A stretch of DNA of 64,000 bases from Saprospira grandis (GCF_027594745.1 NZ_CP110854.1:1240001-1304000), one strand, 5' to 3'; shown: positions 41,817 through 50,430, counted from the first letter of the stretch. The notes: generated from the letters alone by a model not told the origin. A program made the numbers and translations.

Positions 41817-43661
41817 TTAATTAATCTTTACTACACCACCTTTGACTTCGCAAAGTCCGCCCCCTTCCAATTTGGCCGAGGCAGAACCCTTGAGTTCCAT
41901 AGTGGTAGAGCCTTCCCCTTTAACGGCTAGGGCCTTAATAGAGAAGTTGGCGACCGCCTCCATTTTGGTATCGGACTTTGATTTAGTCTCGATGTTAATG
42001 TCGGCCTCCATTTTAATATTTTTCTTGGCTTTAACGACAAAGTCGCCATCGGTCTCGAAGAGAATCCCGTTCTTATCCATCAACATTTTGTTGACGTTTA
42101 CGGGGTCTTCAATCAGGATCGTATCTTCATCATCATTGAGCTCGATAATCATCTTATCTTCCGTAATGATCTTGACAATATTTTTGCCTGGATCATCCTG
42201 AAGTTCAATCCGGGTTTTCCCCTTATTGATAGAAATCGCCTTAAAGATGTTGGGGTCTGCGGGAATATGCGTTTCCTCGGTCGTGATTCCTCTGCCGCTA
42301 CTATACATAGAGCCCAGAATGACCGGATAGGTGGGGTCTGAGTTGAAAAAGCCAACCACCACCTCATCCCCTACTTCGGGATAGAAAACAAAACCGCAAT
42401 CTTCGGTAGCATAATAATGCGCCATACGGGCCCAAACGCCCTCTCCAGCTTGGTCATCAATAATAGGGATATTGATGAGGACGCGGAATTCGCCATCGGG
42501 ATCCGAGTCAATTTGCTTGACCACCCCATGCTGAAGCCCATGAATAGCGGGCAACATTCCGCCTGCGGGCCGAGAGCTAGCCGTAATATTAGCTTCCATA
42601 TAAGGTTGGGGATCCATGCCCAAGCCCACCTCGGTCAACCATTGGCCTTTCATGACCGTATGGCGAATTCGGCTAACATAAGCATCGCCAACAAAGCGAG
42701 TTCCAAAGCCAAATAGCTCAATCGTTTTACCCAATTCCGCCTTAGCAGAACCATAAAATTTGAGGCTCCCTCGGATGCGAGAAAGATGTCCTCTTTGGTA
42801 AACCGAATCGGCCCAAGACTGGATCACATCCTTAGTGACCGGCGGAGTTGTTTTGACCGTATTCTTCGGTTCAATCACTGCGCCCAGCTTTCCAGGATCC
42901 AAATCGCCCTGAGCATTTACAGAAGGTTTGGCCCCATCGGCCGTAACAATGGCCAAATCGGTATGGCTCCAACAAGTAGCGCCCACCTCCGTATATTGGT
43001 AAGTCGAATCGATATTCATATCCATCTCCACCAAATCATTTCCATAAGAAATGACCAGTTCAGACTTTTCGCTCACCGTAGGTTTCTTAATCGTAATTTC
43101 GCCATCATTGATAATGGTCACCAAGCTATTCACATCGGCCCGAGACTGAATAAAATCCCAGTCCGTACTCCAATACTGAATCAGTTTTTTGTGTGTGCCC
43201 GAAGTCCCTTCCACATCTGCAGAAAGTCCAGCTTCACTCACCACAGCCGAAATAATATCCGAGTCGGCCTGATCATAAAACACCTTGTTTTTACGGCCAA
43301 CCGTTAGCTTGAGCGCCTCATCCTTACACTTGAGTACCAAAGCGGCACCACTATAATTAGACTGCTTAATACCGTGCTCCACCAAGATCCCCTTATAAAG
43401 AGTTTCCTCCTTACCTGGGCCATATCCCGCTTTCACTTCTACCTCCTTGCCCGGCTCAAACATGGCATCTTCAGAGGTAGGAAACTTTTGCTCCCGAGTA
43501 TCTCCGTCCTTGAGTGTAATACGAGCATAAGGAATTTTATTCAGCTCCTTAACAATATCTACACTCTCCACGACCATTGTTTTAGGCACCTCAGTTCCAT
43601 CAATCAGTACAAGTACCGACAGATAGCCTTCGCCCATGCCTTTTACTGGAGAATCTGCCAT
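41817..43661 (-). CDS. VgrG/Pvc8-like central spike protein
   Basis: A 614-residue trimeric spike. The N-terminal gp27-like hub (about 1-340) contains VESVDIVKELNKIPYARITL and the CWSHTDLAIV region. A gp5-like OB domain (about 385-475) is seen as GLQHGVVKQIDSDPDGEFRVLINIP and FYPEVGDEVVVGFFNSDPTYPVILGSMYS. The C-terminal part (500-614) is a beta-helical needle with alternating KIITEDKMIIEL.. and MEADINIETKSKSDTKMEA strands. Length and layout match Afp8/Pvc8. It sits between DUF5908 and PAAR with short gaps. Confidence 0.95.
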   Translation of the reverse strand: MADSPVKGMGEGYLSVLVLIDGTEVPKTMVVESVDIVKELNKIPYARITLKDGDTREQKFPTSEDAMFEPGKEVEVKAGYGPGKEETLYKGILVEHGIKQSNYSGAALVLKCKDEALKLTVGRKNKVFYDQADSDIISAVVSEAGLSADVEGTSGTHKKLIQYWSTDWDFIQSRADVNSLVTIINDGEITIKKPTVSEKSELVISYGNDLVEMDMNIDSTYQYTEVGATCWSHTDLAIVTADGAKPSVNAQGDLDPGKLGAVIEPKNTVKTTPPVTKDVIQSWADSVYQRGHLSRIRGSLKFYGSAKAELGKTIELFGFGTRFVGDAYVSRIRHTVMKGQWLTEVGLGMDPQPYMEANITASSRPAGGMLPAIHGLQHGVVKQIDSDPDGEFRVLINIPIIDDQAGEGVWARMAHYYATEDCGFVFYPEVGDEVVVGFFNSDPTYPVILGSMYSSGRGITTEETHIPADPNIFKAISINKGKTRIELQDDPGKNIVKIITEDKMIIELNDDEDTILIEDPVNVNKMLMDKNGILFETDGDFVVKAKKNIKMEADINIETKSKSDTKMEAVANFSIKALAVKGEGSTTMELKGSASAKLEGGGLCEVKGGVVKIN

Positions 43662-43697
43662 TTTTCTTTATTTATCTTCTAGTTAATTGAGTCAATT

Positions 43698-43886
43698 CTA
43701 TCGATTCATTTTGTACTCCCAAGCTTCCATTGCTCGGCGCACCGCTTCCTGAATCAAGATTTCTTTATCTTTTTCGGTCATGCCTTTCCCCTGTTCCTTT
43801 CCATCTCCTTTTCCCTGACCTTTGCCCCCACCATTTTCTGCATTCACATTAGTGTTGACATTCATTTCTTTTACTGTTACTGCCAT
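43698..43886 (-). CDS. DUF5908-like small protein of contractile injection loci
   Basis: A 62-residue protein with start MAVTVKEMNVNTNV, a Gly/Lys-rich low-complexity middle and a C-terminal amphipathic helix (KEILIQEAVRRAMEAWEYKMNR). The position (between tube homologue and spike gene) and outline match DUF5908, a small family I know from Bacteroidota injection-system loci. Function unknown; a hub or tube-initiation adaptor is conceivable (inference). The 36-base gap to the spike gene suggests cotranscription. Confidence 0.72.
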   Translation of the reverse strand: MAVTVKEMNVNTNVNAENGGGKGQGKGDGKEQGKGMTEKDKEILIQEAVRRAMEAWEYKMNR

Positions 43887-43920
43887 AAGCTCTATATTTT
43901 TTTGCTGTTTTTAAGCCAGT

Positions 43921-44046
43921 TTTTTGGGGGCCTGCGGGCTTCGCCCGCCGCTATGTTGCAGGGCTCGCAAGCCTGCTCGGCCCTTCGCAAAAGCTTCGCT
44001 TTTGCTCGGTCTGGCCCTGCGGGCCACCCTTCCACAGCGCTAGGCC
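43921..44046 (+). repeat. GC-rich intergenic repeat R16
   Basis: Plus-oriented, thus opposite to the surrounding genes, with hairpins GCGGGC-TTC-GCCCGC and AAAAGC-TTC-GCTTTT. It lies between tube homologue 3 and DUF5908. Confidence 0.87.
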
Positions 44047-44060
44047 AAAAACGGCTTCGC

Positions 44061-44750
44061 TTAATGGGCCACCACCTTAGAGAAAGCGTAAGAAAGTTCA
44101 ATTTCTTGGACCAGCAAATCCTCTGAAGTAGAGTTGAGCGAGCTCAAGCTCATTTTAGAGGGATAAGCAAAATTAAACTCCATAGAAATCAAAATTTGCG
44201 GCTTTCCAGATTTTGTCAAGTTTGGGTGCATTACATTTACCTGTACCCCCTTGAGCTTAATCTGCTCATTCCAAGAAGCCATGGCCTCAAAACTTTCTTC
44301 ACACCATTTGGTCCAAGGATCCGAGCTTTTAATGACATCTGGGCGCACCAAGCGCTTTAGCGTAATGGCCGAGTTTTTCATTTTATCGGGTAAGTCAATT
44401 GGATAATTATATCCCCCCTCATTATACGTCTTCTTTCCCTCCAAACCAATCTCCAAACCACTCACCTCAATAAAGGAGTTATGAATATTGGTATCGCCAG
44501 GAGTAGGTAAGCCATTGGCTCCGCCACCGTCTATCTTATTGATTGCCTTTTTCATCATTCCTCCAATCATTCCTCCTACAAAGGTATCTACAGCCCCTTT
44601 AGCAACTCCCGCCAAAAAGCTATTCCCTTCATGCTTCTGATCATACATCTGCACATCAAAATAAAAGGCAGGAATGGGCGAGGTCGTTTTTTCGTCCTCT
44701 TTCATGACTTCATCTAAGAAGCGCTCAAATGGGCTAATGGTATTATTCAT
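44061..44750 (-). CDS. Tube homologue 3 (gp19-like) with N-terminal extension
   Basis: A 229-residue protein whose second half follows the tail-tube pattern: FIEVSGLEIGLEGKKTYNEGG, NSAITLKRLV, W..WCEESFE and a final ELSYAFSKV strand. An 80-residue N-terminal extension includes a Gly/Ala/Met-rich stretch (FLAGVAKGAVDTFVGGMIGG) that may be hydrophobic or lie inside the tube. Its position fits an initiator or hub-tube adaptor such as Afp5/Pvc5-7. It is 60 bases downstream of tube homologue 2. Confidence 0.75.
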   Translation of the reverse strand: MNNTISPFERFLDEVMKEDEKTTSPIPAFYFDVQMYDQKHEGNSFLAGVAKGAVDTFVGGMIGGMMKKAINKIDGGGANGLPTPGDTNIHNSFIEVSGLEIGLEGKKTYNEGGYNYPIDLPDKMKNSAITLKRLVRPDVIKSSDPWTKWCEESFEAMASWNEQIKLKGVQVNVMHPNLTKSGKPQILISMEFNFAYPSKMSLSSLNSTSEDLLVQEIELSYAFSKVVAH

Positions 44751-44810
44751 ATCTTATTGGGATTATCTACAGCGATTGGTCTAAAAGTTAATGTGCTAAG
44801 CGGTTTTATC

Positions 44811-45269
44811 CTAACCGCCCACCTCCGTTTCAAAATGACGGAAGGCAAACTCCATTTCTTCTACTGCCACCTCATTTTCAGATTCGGCATCAAAGTTAGA
44901 GGGAATATATTTTGTGATAAAGGCCTTTTCGAGTCGCCAGATAAACTGCGTCTCCATATTGTGGTCCAAAAGGTGGATTTCAATAGTTCGGCGAGAAGTA
45001 TACTCTCGACTCACCGCCACCTGGTCAAACAATCGGCTCATTTGATCATCTTGAGAAAACGATCCTTTTTTAAGGGTAATGCGGCTGTATTGTAACATAC
45101 CAGGCATGCGCTCCTTTCCAAAAAAGGGAGAATTACCATCTCGGTACTCAATCACCCCAATTTCTGCCTCCAAGCCATCTACAGTTTGAAAAGACATTTC
45201 AATTGGACCAATAAACACCCGAAAGCTAAAGCGCGTTAGGGGCCAAGTCATTGTGGAATCTGAACTCAT
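44811..45269 (-). CDS. Tube homologue 2 (tube initiator, Pvc5-like)
   Basis: A 152-residue gp19-like protein, clearly related to the main tube protein: WPLTRFSFRVFIG, FQTVDGLEAEIGVIEYRDGNSPFF, ITLKKGSF..DD and FDAESENEVAVEEMEF. The start MSSDSTMTWPL parallels the main tube start. In Afp/PVC a second tube paralogue forms the ring that joins tube and spike, and this gene occupies that slot. A terminator separates it from the main tube gene, which would lower its expression. Confidence 0.9.
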   Translation of the reverse strand: MSSDSTMTWPLTRFSFRVFIGPIEMSFQTVDGLEAEIGVIEYRDGNSPFFGKERMPGMLQYSRITLKKGSFSQDDQMSRLFDQVAVSREYTSRRTIEIHLLDHNMETQFIWRLEKAFITKYIPSNFDAESENEVAVEEMEFAFRHFETEVGG

Positions 45270-45456
45270 AACATCTATTTTTAAGAAAGCGGCTACCCAA
45301 GTTAACTAGCTAAATACTAGGGCCAAGGCAAAGTTTTTTTGGGCCTATGCCCTGAAAATAGCGCTTAGCGATACTGCCTTTCATTATCAAGCAGTTAAGA
45401 CCTGCTATAAGTTAAGCGCTTTAGGCTACTAAATTAAAGAAAAAATCTTAATAGCA

Positions 45457-45492
45457 CAAAAAAAACCTAGCAGGTTTTTACCTGCCAGGTTT
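45457..45492 (-). terminator. Terminator directly after the main tube gene
   Basis: Stem AACCTAGCAGGT / ACCTGCCAGGTT (one mismatch) with loop TTTT and an eight-U run in the minus-strand RNA, 26 bases after the tube stop codon. Confidence 0.85.
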
Positions 45493-45517
45493 ATTTTATT
45501 GCTAAGCTAAATTAAGC

Positions 45518-45973
45518 TTATGCAGTTTCCATAGTCCACTCTTCGCAGCAGAACTCAAGTTCTTCGATAGCGACTTCAGAGTCAGCTTCTGCGTCAAAAG
45601 GAGTAGGAGTAAACTTAGTAACGAAAGCGTTGAGTAGCGTCCAAGTGAAAACGATCTCATCAGCTTCATTCATCAAGTGAATGATTACAGTGCGGCGCTC
45701 AGTGTGTTGGTGGTCAACTGAAAGCTCTTTGTACCACTGATAGAGGTAGTCATCGCTCTGGAAAGTACCCTTCTTCAAGGTGATGTTGCTATAAGACATC
45801 AAACCGGGACGCTTAGTCTTGTAGAAGTTGGTAGAGTTACCTGCGCGGTACTCCATTACAGAAATCTCAGTCTCAAGACCTTCGATTGTCTGGAAGCCCA
45901 AAGTGTTGGGGATATTGTCAATCTCGATAGAGAAATAAAACTTAGGCAGTGGCCATTCTGTTGTTGCAGACAT
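45518..45973 (-). CDS. Main tail-tube protein (gp19/Hcp-like, Pvc1-type)
   Basis: A 151-residue tube subunit that stacks as hexamers inside the sheath. Signatures: WPLPKFYFSIEID, GFQTIEGLETEISVMEYRAGNSTNF, ITLKKGTFQSDD and the closing FDAEADSEVAIEELEFCCEEW. It lies just after the sheath gene (112-base gap) and before a strong terminator, the arrangement expected for two structural proteins needed in many copies. The codon choice looks more biased than in the baseplate genes, consistent with high expression. Confidence 0.95.
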   Translation of the reverse strand: MSATTEWPLPKFYFSIEIDNIPNTLGFQTIEGLETEISVMEYRAGNSTNFYKTKRPGLMSYSNITLKKGTFQSDDYLYQWYKELSVDHQHTERRTVIIHLMNEADEIVFTWTLLNAFVTKFTPTPFDAEADSEVAIEELEFCCEEWTMETA

Positions 45974-46085
45974 GATATATGGCGTTTAAAAGTATGATCT
46001 AAATTTAAAATGTTGATGCTCTCTCGTTTGAGCCCAAGAGAAAGGCTAAATGCTTTAGATGTCATCTCTAAGTTAAGCGCAAAGC

Positions 46086-47579
46086 TTACTCAGCACCACC
46101 GGGCATTTTTTGCTGGAAGGTGATAACGATGAATTCAGCAGGACGAGAGATAGCTACTTTCACAGAAACTTTCATGTAACCATCTAGGATATCCTGAGGA
46201 GTCATAGTTGTACCCAAACCAACCTCAACTTGGAAAGCCTGATCTTCAGTAGCACCTACCAAAGCACCTGCTTGCCACTGGCTACGCAAGAAAGAACCAA
46301 TCATTGATTTAACTGCGATCCAAGTGTTAGCGTCATTGGGACGGAATACGAAGGGCTCACAAGCGAACTTCACAGACTGCTCCAACATGATCATAGTACG
46401 ACGTACGTTGATGTAGCGCCAGTCTTGGCTGTTACCGTCTAGCGTACGAGCACCCCATACCAAAGTACCTTTTCCAACGAAAGGACGGATAGCGTTGATT
46501 GCTTTACCGCTCAAAGGCAAGTTCAAGTCTTCTTGCTCAGTAGCAGAAATGTTCACAGTAGGTCCAGTTACAGAAGAAACTGATACGTTAGCAGGAGCTT
46601 TGAATACACCTACAGTGCTATCTACCAAAGAGTATAGACCAGCTACAGCGCCAGAAGGAGGCAATACGTTCAACATATCACGCATTTGACCCAATACATC
46701 ATTGTATACAGGGCTTACAGCCTTCATGATGTTGTGTACAGCAGTTACGTTAGCATCAGCGTCAGCCATCTTAGCGATTTCAGCTTTGATCAACTCACCT
46801 TTTTCAGCTTTAACGAAACCAGCAGCTACGTTGTCATCTACTTCTTTGTTAAGCAGTTCAACGAAACCTTCTAGGTTAGCAACGTTAGTGTAGTCAAACT
46901 CATCAGCTTGAACAACAGTAGCTTTCAACCAAGGGTAGTAAGCTGCACCGAAGTCTAGGAAGTTGTTGCCATAAGCCTCACGAGCGCGAGTTACAACATC
47001 ATCATCTAGCATGCTGCGAGATTCGTTACCGTTCCATACGTCAAGGATAGCGAAGCGGCTGCGAGTATCAGCACCACAGTGCTTCAACATAGCTTGCTGT
47101 ACAGTAGCACAGTCACCTTCTTCCAAAGAGATAGCATCGGGAACTACAAGCAAAGTAGGCTCTTGCTCCTTCAACAAAGCAGTGATACCACCGCCGTTCT
47201 CAGCACCCACTAGGGTCTTGGGAGAAACGTCGTCGTTGTATCCACCAACAGAAACGATGTAGCAAGTTCCACCGCCGTTAGCGTAGAACATTTGAAGGCT
47301 ACGGAACAACATGTAGTTACCGCCATCAACAGAAACGGTGTAGTTGTCGCCTTCAGCATCAACGTTGAAAGTAGTTTTGGGAGCACCACCGAAATAAGAT
47401 AGGTACTCAACCAAAGAAGTAATGCGCATTGGCGTGTTGGTCAAGTCGCGCTTACCAGCAGCGGCTTTCTCAGTGTGGCCAATGAAAGCAGGGATAGCAG
47501 TTCCTACTGCTACAACAGAATTCGAAAAGGCGCTTTTTTCTTCGATATAAACGCCTGGTGTTGCATACTGTTTTGCCAT
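46086..47579 (-). CDS. Contractile tail sheath protein
   Basis: A 497-residue sheath subunit (Afp2-4/Pvc2-4 equivalent). The start YATPGVYIEEKSAFSNSVV is the universal sheath opening. The C-terminal domain (about 370-497) shows the handshake and inner-sheath region: GKGTLVWGARTL, RYINVRRTMIMLEQS, WIAVKSMIGSFLRSQW and the final VKVAISRPAEFIVITF.QKM. Only one sheath gene is seen, whereas Afp has three. It starts the high-expression sheath/tube pair; a perfect TAnnTTTG box lies about 60 bases upstream. Confidence 0.97.
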   Translation of the reverse strand: MAKQYATPGVYIEEKSAFSNSVVAVGTAIPAFIGHTEKAAAGKRDLTNTPMRITSLVEYLSYFGGAPKTTFNVDAEGDNYTVSVDGGNYMLFRSLQMFYANGGGTCYIVSVGGYNDDVSPKTLVGAENGGGITALLKEQEPTLLVVPDAISLEEGDCATVQQAMLKHCGADTRSRFAILDVWNGNESRSMLDDDVVTRAREAYGNNFLDFGAAYYPWLKATVVQADEFDYTNVANLEGFVELLNKEVDDNVAAGFVKAEKGELIKAEIAKMADADANVTAVHNIMKAVSPVYNDVLGQMRDMLNVLPPSGAVAGLYSLVDSTVGVFKAPANVSVSSVTGPTVNISATEQEDLNLPLSGKAINAIRPFVGKGTLVWGARTLDGNSQDWRYINVRRTMIMLEQSVKFACEPFVFRPNDANTWIAVKSMIGSFLRSQWQAGALVGATEDQAFQVEVGLGTTMTPQDILDGYMKVSVKVAISRPAEFIVITFQQKMPGGAE

Positions 47580-47634
47580 GATTTAATTTATTTTGAAAAG
47601 TTTAATTGATTTACAAATTTATTTTGTCATCTGA

Positions 47635-48762
47635 TTACAAATATACAATTATTTCGGAAAATACACCATCCTCAACGTTAAAATCTGTTTTTAATATTGA
47701 TTTTGCTGAATGATTGGGTAAATCTGTAATCCATTCGATTCCATTTTTGCCTCTTTTGGTCCGTAACTTAAAGCGACTCAGCTGTTTTTCCTTAAAAGGA
47801 ACAGGCTCTGAAGTTTTGACCAAAACGGCCAGTTCGCCAGAAGGCATAAGTACCTCCTCGGCCTCTTCAAAGTCTACTGTCTCGCCAGCTCGACCATTAT
47901 CGTAGGCCTCATGTCCTTTGTGCTGCTTATCCTCAGTCATTTCTACTATATAGTAATGCCAAGGTAAAGCCCTAGCTGGAAAATGGATATTATACTCTCT
48001 TTTGGGCAACAACTTTCCCTGCTCATCAAAAAAGCGGTAAGGGCTGTCATCCTCCTTATCTATATAAATATCCACCACTCCCCAAATTCCGGCAGTTCCC
48101 TCAGGAGCCAAATAAAAAGTATATTCTTCCAAACCATCTAGCTGCAAAATATACTTTCCCGCTGGGGCATCAGGCATGACCACATCTACATGGGCATTTT
48201 CACCTTCCTGCTCCAAAAAGAAATAAGACTGGCCCAACTCATCTACTACCTCGATTTCCGCATCCTCCTCTTCATCATCAAATTCGTAGCGGAAAACAGG
48301 CCCTTCAAGCGGTAAGCGATCCATCTCAGAAACCAACTCATCATTAGACAAATTGCCCTCCTCATCTTCAATCTTATCTTCGGCCCGATTCGTAAAGTGA
48401 TAAATATAGTCACCAAACTCATAAGGGAGGCCCGTATAGTTAAGGAAGAAAGCATCTTCTACCTTCATCCAAAAACTCAACTTTAAAGGTTTTTCCAAAC
48501 TTTCTAAAGCAGGCCCTCCAGAAACTGTCTCGCCATAACCAATCAGCAAATTATTGCCCTCAAAGGCCGTTTTAAGCTGTGTTTGCTTTAGGCGAAAAAC
48601 CGTATCGGAAGTAGGACTAAGAACTACATCTTTACAGATCTGCTCATCAAAGTAATCGTGCAGTATCGCTATGTTTAATAGCTGATTGTAGCGAGTTTGA
48701 ATGTTCAGCAGCATATGATGCTCCATCGGATTCCGTCGCCTGCTAAATTTACGTCTCTTCAT
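47635..48762 (-). CDS. Unknown protein of the injection-system locus
   Basis: A 375-residue cytoplasmic-looking protein. A basic start (MKRRKFSRRRNP) is followed by an all-beta, strongly acidic body (e.g. EFDDEEEDAEIEVVDELGQ). There is no signal peptide or membrane segment and no known family was recognised. Blocks such as FNVEDGVFSEIIVYL at the end and LNIQTRYNQLLNIAI near the start could help find homologues. The position directly before the sheath gene and after the cap protein suggests a structural or assembly role at the sheath's distal end (inference). Confidence 0.7.
   Translation of the reverse strand: MKRRKFSRRRNPMEHHMLLNIQTRYNQLLNIAILHDYFDEQICKDVVLSPTSDTVFRLKQTQLKTAFEGNNLLIGYGETVSGGPALESLEKPLKLSFWMKVEDAFFLNYTGLPYEFGDYIYHFTNRAEDKIEDEEGNLSNDELVSEMDRLPLEGPVFRYEFDDEEEDAEIEVVDELGQSYFFLEQEGENAHVDVVMPDAPAGKYILQLDGLEEYTFYLAPEGTAGIWGVVDIYIDKEDDSPYRFFDEQGKLLPKREYNIHFPARALPWHYYIVEMTEDKQHKGHEAYDNGRAGETVDFEEAEEVLMPSGELAVLVKTSEPVPFKEKQLSRFKLRTKRGKNGIEWITDLPNHSAKSILKTDFNVEDGVFSEIIVYL
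47638..47645 (-). promoter_or_regulatory. Candidate -7 element of a sheath/tube promoter
   Basis: TATATTTG on the minus strand matches TAnnTTTG exactly, overlapping the last codons of the upstream gene and lying 59 bases before the sheath ATG. No clear -33 TTTG was seen. Confidence 0.35.
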
Positions 48763-48950
48763 TAAGCTCTTCTGCTTTAAGTCCCTTAAAATTAGAGAAT
48801 TTAATTTTGGTCTGCAAAGTTTATTCGCAGTTTTTTTTCATTTTTTTTAATAAAAGCTAAAATTTACGTTGACTTAACATTTTTCGTAGATTCAGCTAAT
48901 ATTATTTTGCCATTAGTTAAGCGACAAAGCCCAACTACAGCCGCCCCCAT

Positions 48951-49187
48951 TTGGCCTAGCGATCTGTAGGGGTGGCCAAAGGCCAGACCGAAGCGCGCAG
49001 CGCTGACAACAAGGCTGAAAGCCGCAGTTCGATGACCGAAGGGAATAACGGCCGAGCAACCCGACCAACGGGAGCCGACGCAGCGAAGCAAGTAACAACG
49101 AGCCCCGACAACCAGCCTCGAAGAGGCGCCAGTTCGACGACCGAGGGGAGTAAACGTAGCGCCTGCCGAAGGCAGGAGGCCCCAAAC
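48951..49187 (-). repeat. GC-rich intergenic repeat R17 with two nested sub-modules
   Basis: Minus-oriented unit enlarged by two copies of the module GACAACnAG-hairpin-CAGTTCGAnGACC (about 49010-49060 and 49093-49155), with hairpins GGC-TGAAA-GCC and GCCTC-GAA-GAGGC. It follows the DUF4255 stop codon by about 5 bases. The adjoining 48763-48950 is AT-rich with nothing recognised. Confidence 0.85.
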
Positions 49188-49191
49188 CTTC

Positions 49192-49752
49192 CTAAATCTT
49201 GCGAATAGACGGAATTTCTGGCTCGGGCTTCTTATGCTCAATCGGAATTGTTTTGAATCGATAGAGCACCGAAGGCAAATACTTGGCCCCTACCCCATTC
49301 CAAACATTAGAAATATCGCGAAAATCTGGCGATACCATTTCGGCAACCAAACGCGTAAGAGTGCCCGAAAGTGCCGGCGTATTTTGCTCATTAAAAACGC
49401 CTTGGCGGCTTTGAAAAAAAGCAATGACCGAGCTGACAAACTTAAGGCCCTCCAGATAATTTTCATTGGTAAAATAGGCCGAAAACAACATATATATATT
49501 GACTTCAACCGGGGGCGTCACCTTGGTAAAATTCCCTCGCTTATTCGGTTGGTAAGTCGCCGTGCTGCTCTTATTCCGCTCAGCCTCAATGTTAATGATC
49601 GTCATCACGATCTTATCGGCCTCTTGCACCGCCATCGAGCCATCGGCATTTACCAAATGCGAAATGATAACCTTATCCTCTAAAATATTGTGTTTAGACT
49701 GCAAAAAGCGGTTGAGCTCGCCCACCACAGCCGTGACAACTTTATCAATCAT
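49192..49752 (-). CDS. DUF4255 tail-terminator (cap) protein
   Basis: A 186-residue protein of DUF4255, the family of Afp16/Pvc16 that caps the distal end of tube and sheath and sets length. Visible features: MIDKVVTAVVGELNRFL start, IVMTIINIEAERN, TPPVEVNIYMLFSAYF and Y.EGLKFVSSVIAFFQS. A C-terminal 30-residue Pro/Lys-rich tail is present. The preceding membrane-protein gene ends 5 bases before its start, so they are translationally linked. Confidence 0.93.
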   Translation of the reverse strand: MIDKVVTAVVGELNRFLQSKHNILEDKVIISHLVNADGSMAVQEADKIVMTIINIEAERNKSSTATYQPNKRGNFTKVTPPVEVNIYMLFSAYFTNENYLEGLKFVSSVIAFFQSRQGVFNEQNTPALSGTLTRLVAEMVSPDFRDISNVWNGVGAKYLPSVLYRFKTIPIEHKKPEPEIPSIRKI

Positions 49753-49757
49753 AATCC

Positions 49758-50015
49758 TTATTCTTCTTCCTCCTCAGGTTCTGGCTGAGTCAGTGTTTTG
49801 ATAGAAAGCGCAATAAAACGCATAATATAGATGCCCAAAAAGGAGGTAAAATAACCAATCAAGTACATCCAGAATACCCAGTTGCGCTCTATTTCACTCA
49901 TATTCACCACCTCTCTGGTATAACCAAAGAACCAAAGGAACACCACCGCCATGGGTAGCGAGACGATCAGGGCCACAATTAGCCAAATGAACTCTCTTGC
50001 GATTATTTTAAACAT
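49758..50015 (-). CDS. Small inner-membrane protein with two membrane segments
   Basis: An 85-residue protein with membrane segments at about 8-30 (EFIWLIVALIVSLPMAVVFLW) and 47-70 (FWMYLIGYFTSFLGIYIMRF), and an acidic tail PEPEEEEE. No family is recognised. The 5-base gap to the cap-protein gene argues that it belongs to the injection system, perhaps linking the distal cap to the membrane (inference). Confidence 0.7.
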   Translation of the reverse strand: MFKIIAREFIWLIVALIVSLPMAVVFLWFFGYTREVVNMSEIERNWVFWMYLIGYFTSFLGIYIMRFIALSIKTLTQPEPEEEEE

Positions 50016-50064
50016 GCTCTATTTTTGTTAGCCTCGATATCGTACAAGGTTGTTTTTGATTTTG

Positions 50065-50235
50065 ATTTTTTGGGGCTGCCCCTCCTTTCAGTCGGGTCGG
50101 GCTGTGCCGCAGCTCGCAGGTCTGCTCGGCCCTGCGCTTTTTTCGCTTCGCTCAAAAAGCTGGGTCTGGCCTTCGGCCACTGCTATCCATCCCTCAGCCT
50201 GCGGCGGCTTCGCCGCCTGCTTGCCGCAAAAGGAC
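50065..50235 (+). repeat. GC-rich intergenic repeat R18
   Basis: Plus-oriented, opposite to the flanking genes; GGGGCTGCCCC at 50072, hairpin AGC/GCT core like R5, end GGCGGC-TTC-GCCGCC. Its tail AAAAGGACC abuts the stop codon at 50236. Confidence 0.88.
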
Positions 50236-50424
50236 CTAAGGCAATCGTTTTTGTTGGCGCTTGAGTAGCATGCTCGCCACCCAAGTTAAGAGACCGCCCA
50301 AAATGGTTCCGACCAAGAAAGTGGCCACCCAATTATTGAACAAGCCCAAATTATTGCCGATAAACAAAACAATTGTGGCAAAAAGGACCAAATAGAAAAT
50401 CCGGAATGCGCCACTGTAAAACAT
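50236..50424 (-). CDS. Detached C-terminal membrane part of GH18-like protein 2
   Basis: A 62-residue frame with two membrane segments (IFYLVLFATIVLFIGNNLGLF and ATFLVGTILGGLLTWVASML). It aligns end to end with the last 60 residues of the other GH18-like protein (FRMIYLGWFSALLLMVGSYYGLF..LVDKQQAKAP). It is in the same frame as the gene before it, separated only by TGA and two codons, and where the homologue has Arg the stop could come from CGA to TGA. Either expressed by reinitiation at the ATG, joined by read-through, or a remnant. Confidence 0.72.
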   Translation of the reverse strand: MFYSGAFRIFYLVLFATIVLFIGNNLGLFNNWVATFLVGTILGGLLTWVASMLLKRQQKRLP

Positions 50425-50430
50425 TACATC

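Noticed and set aside
42786..43307. A 173-residue plus-strand frame within the spike gene
   Set aside because: It is antisense to the gp27-like hub region and has no signal or family features.
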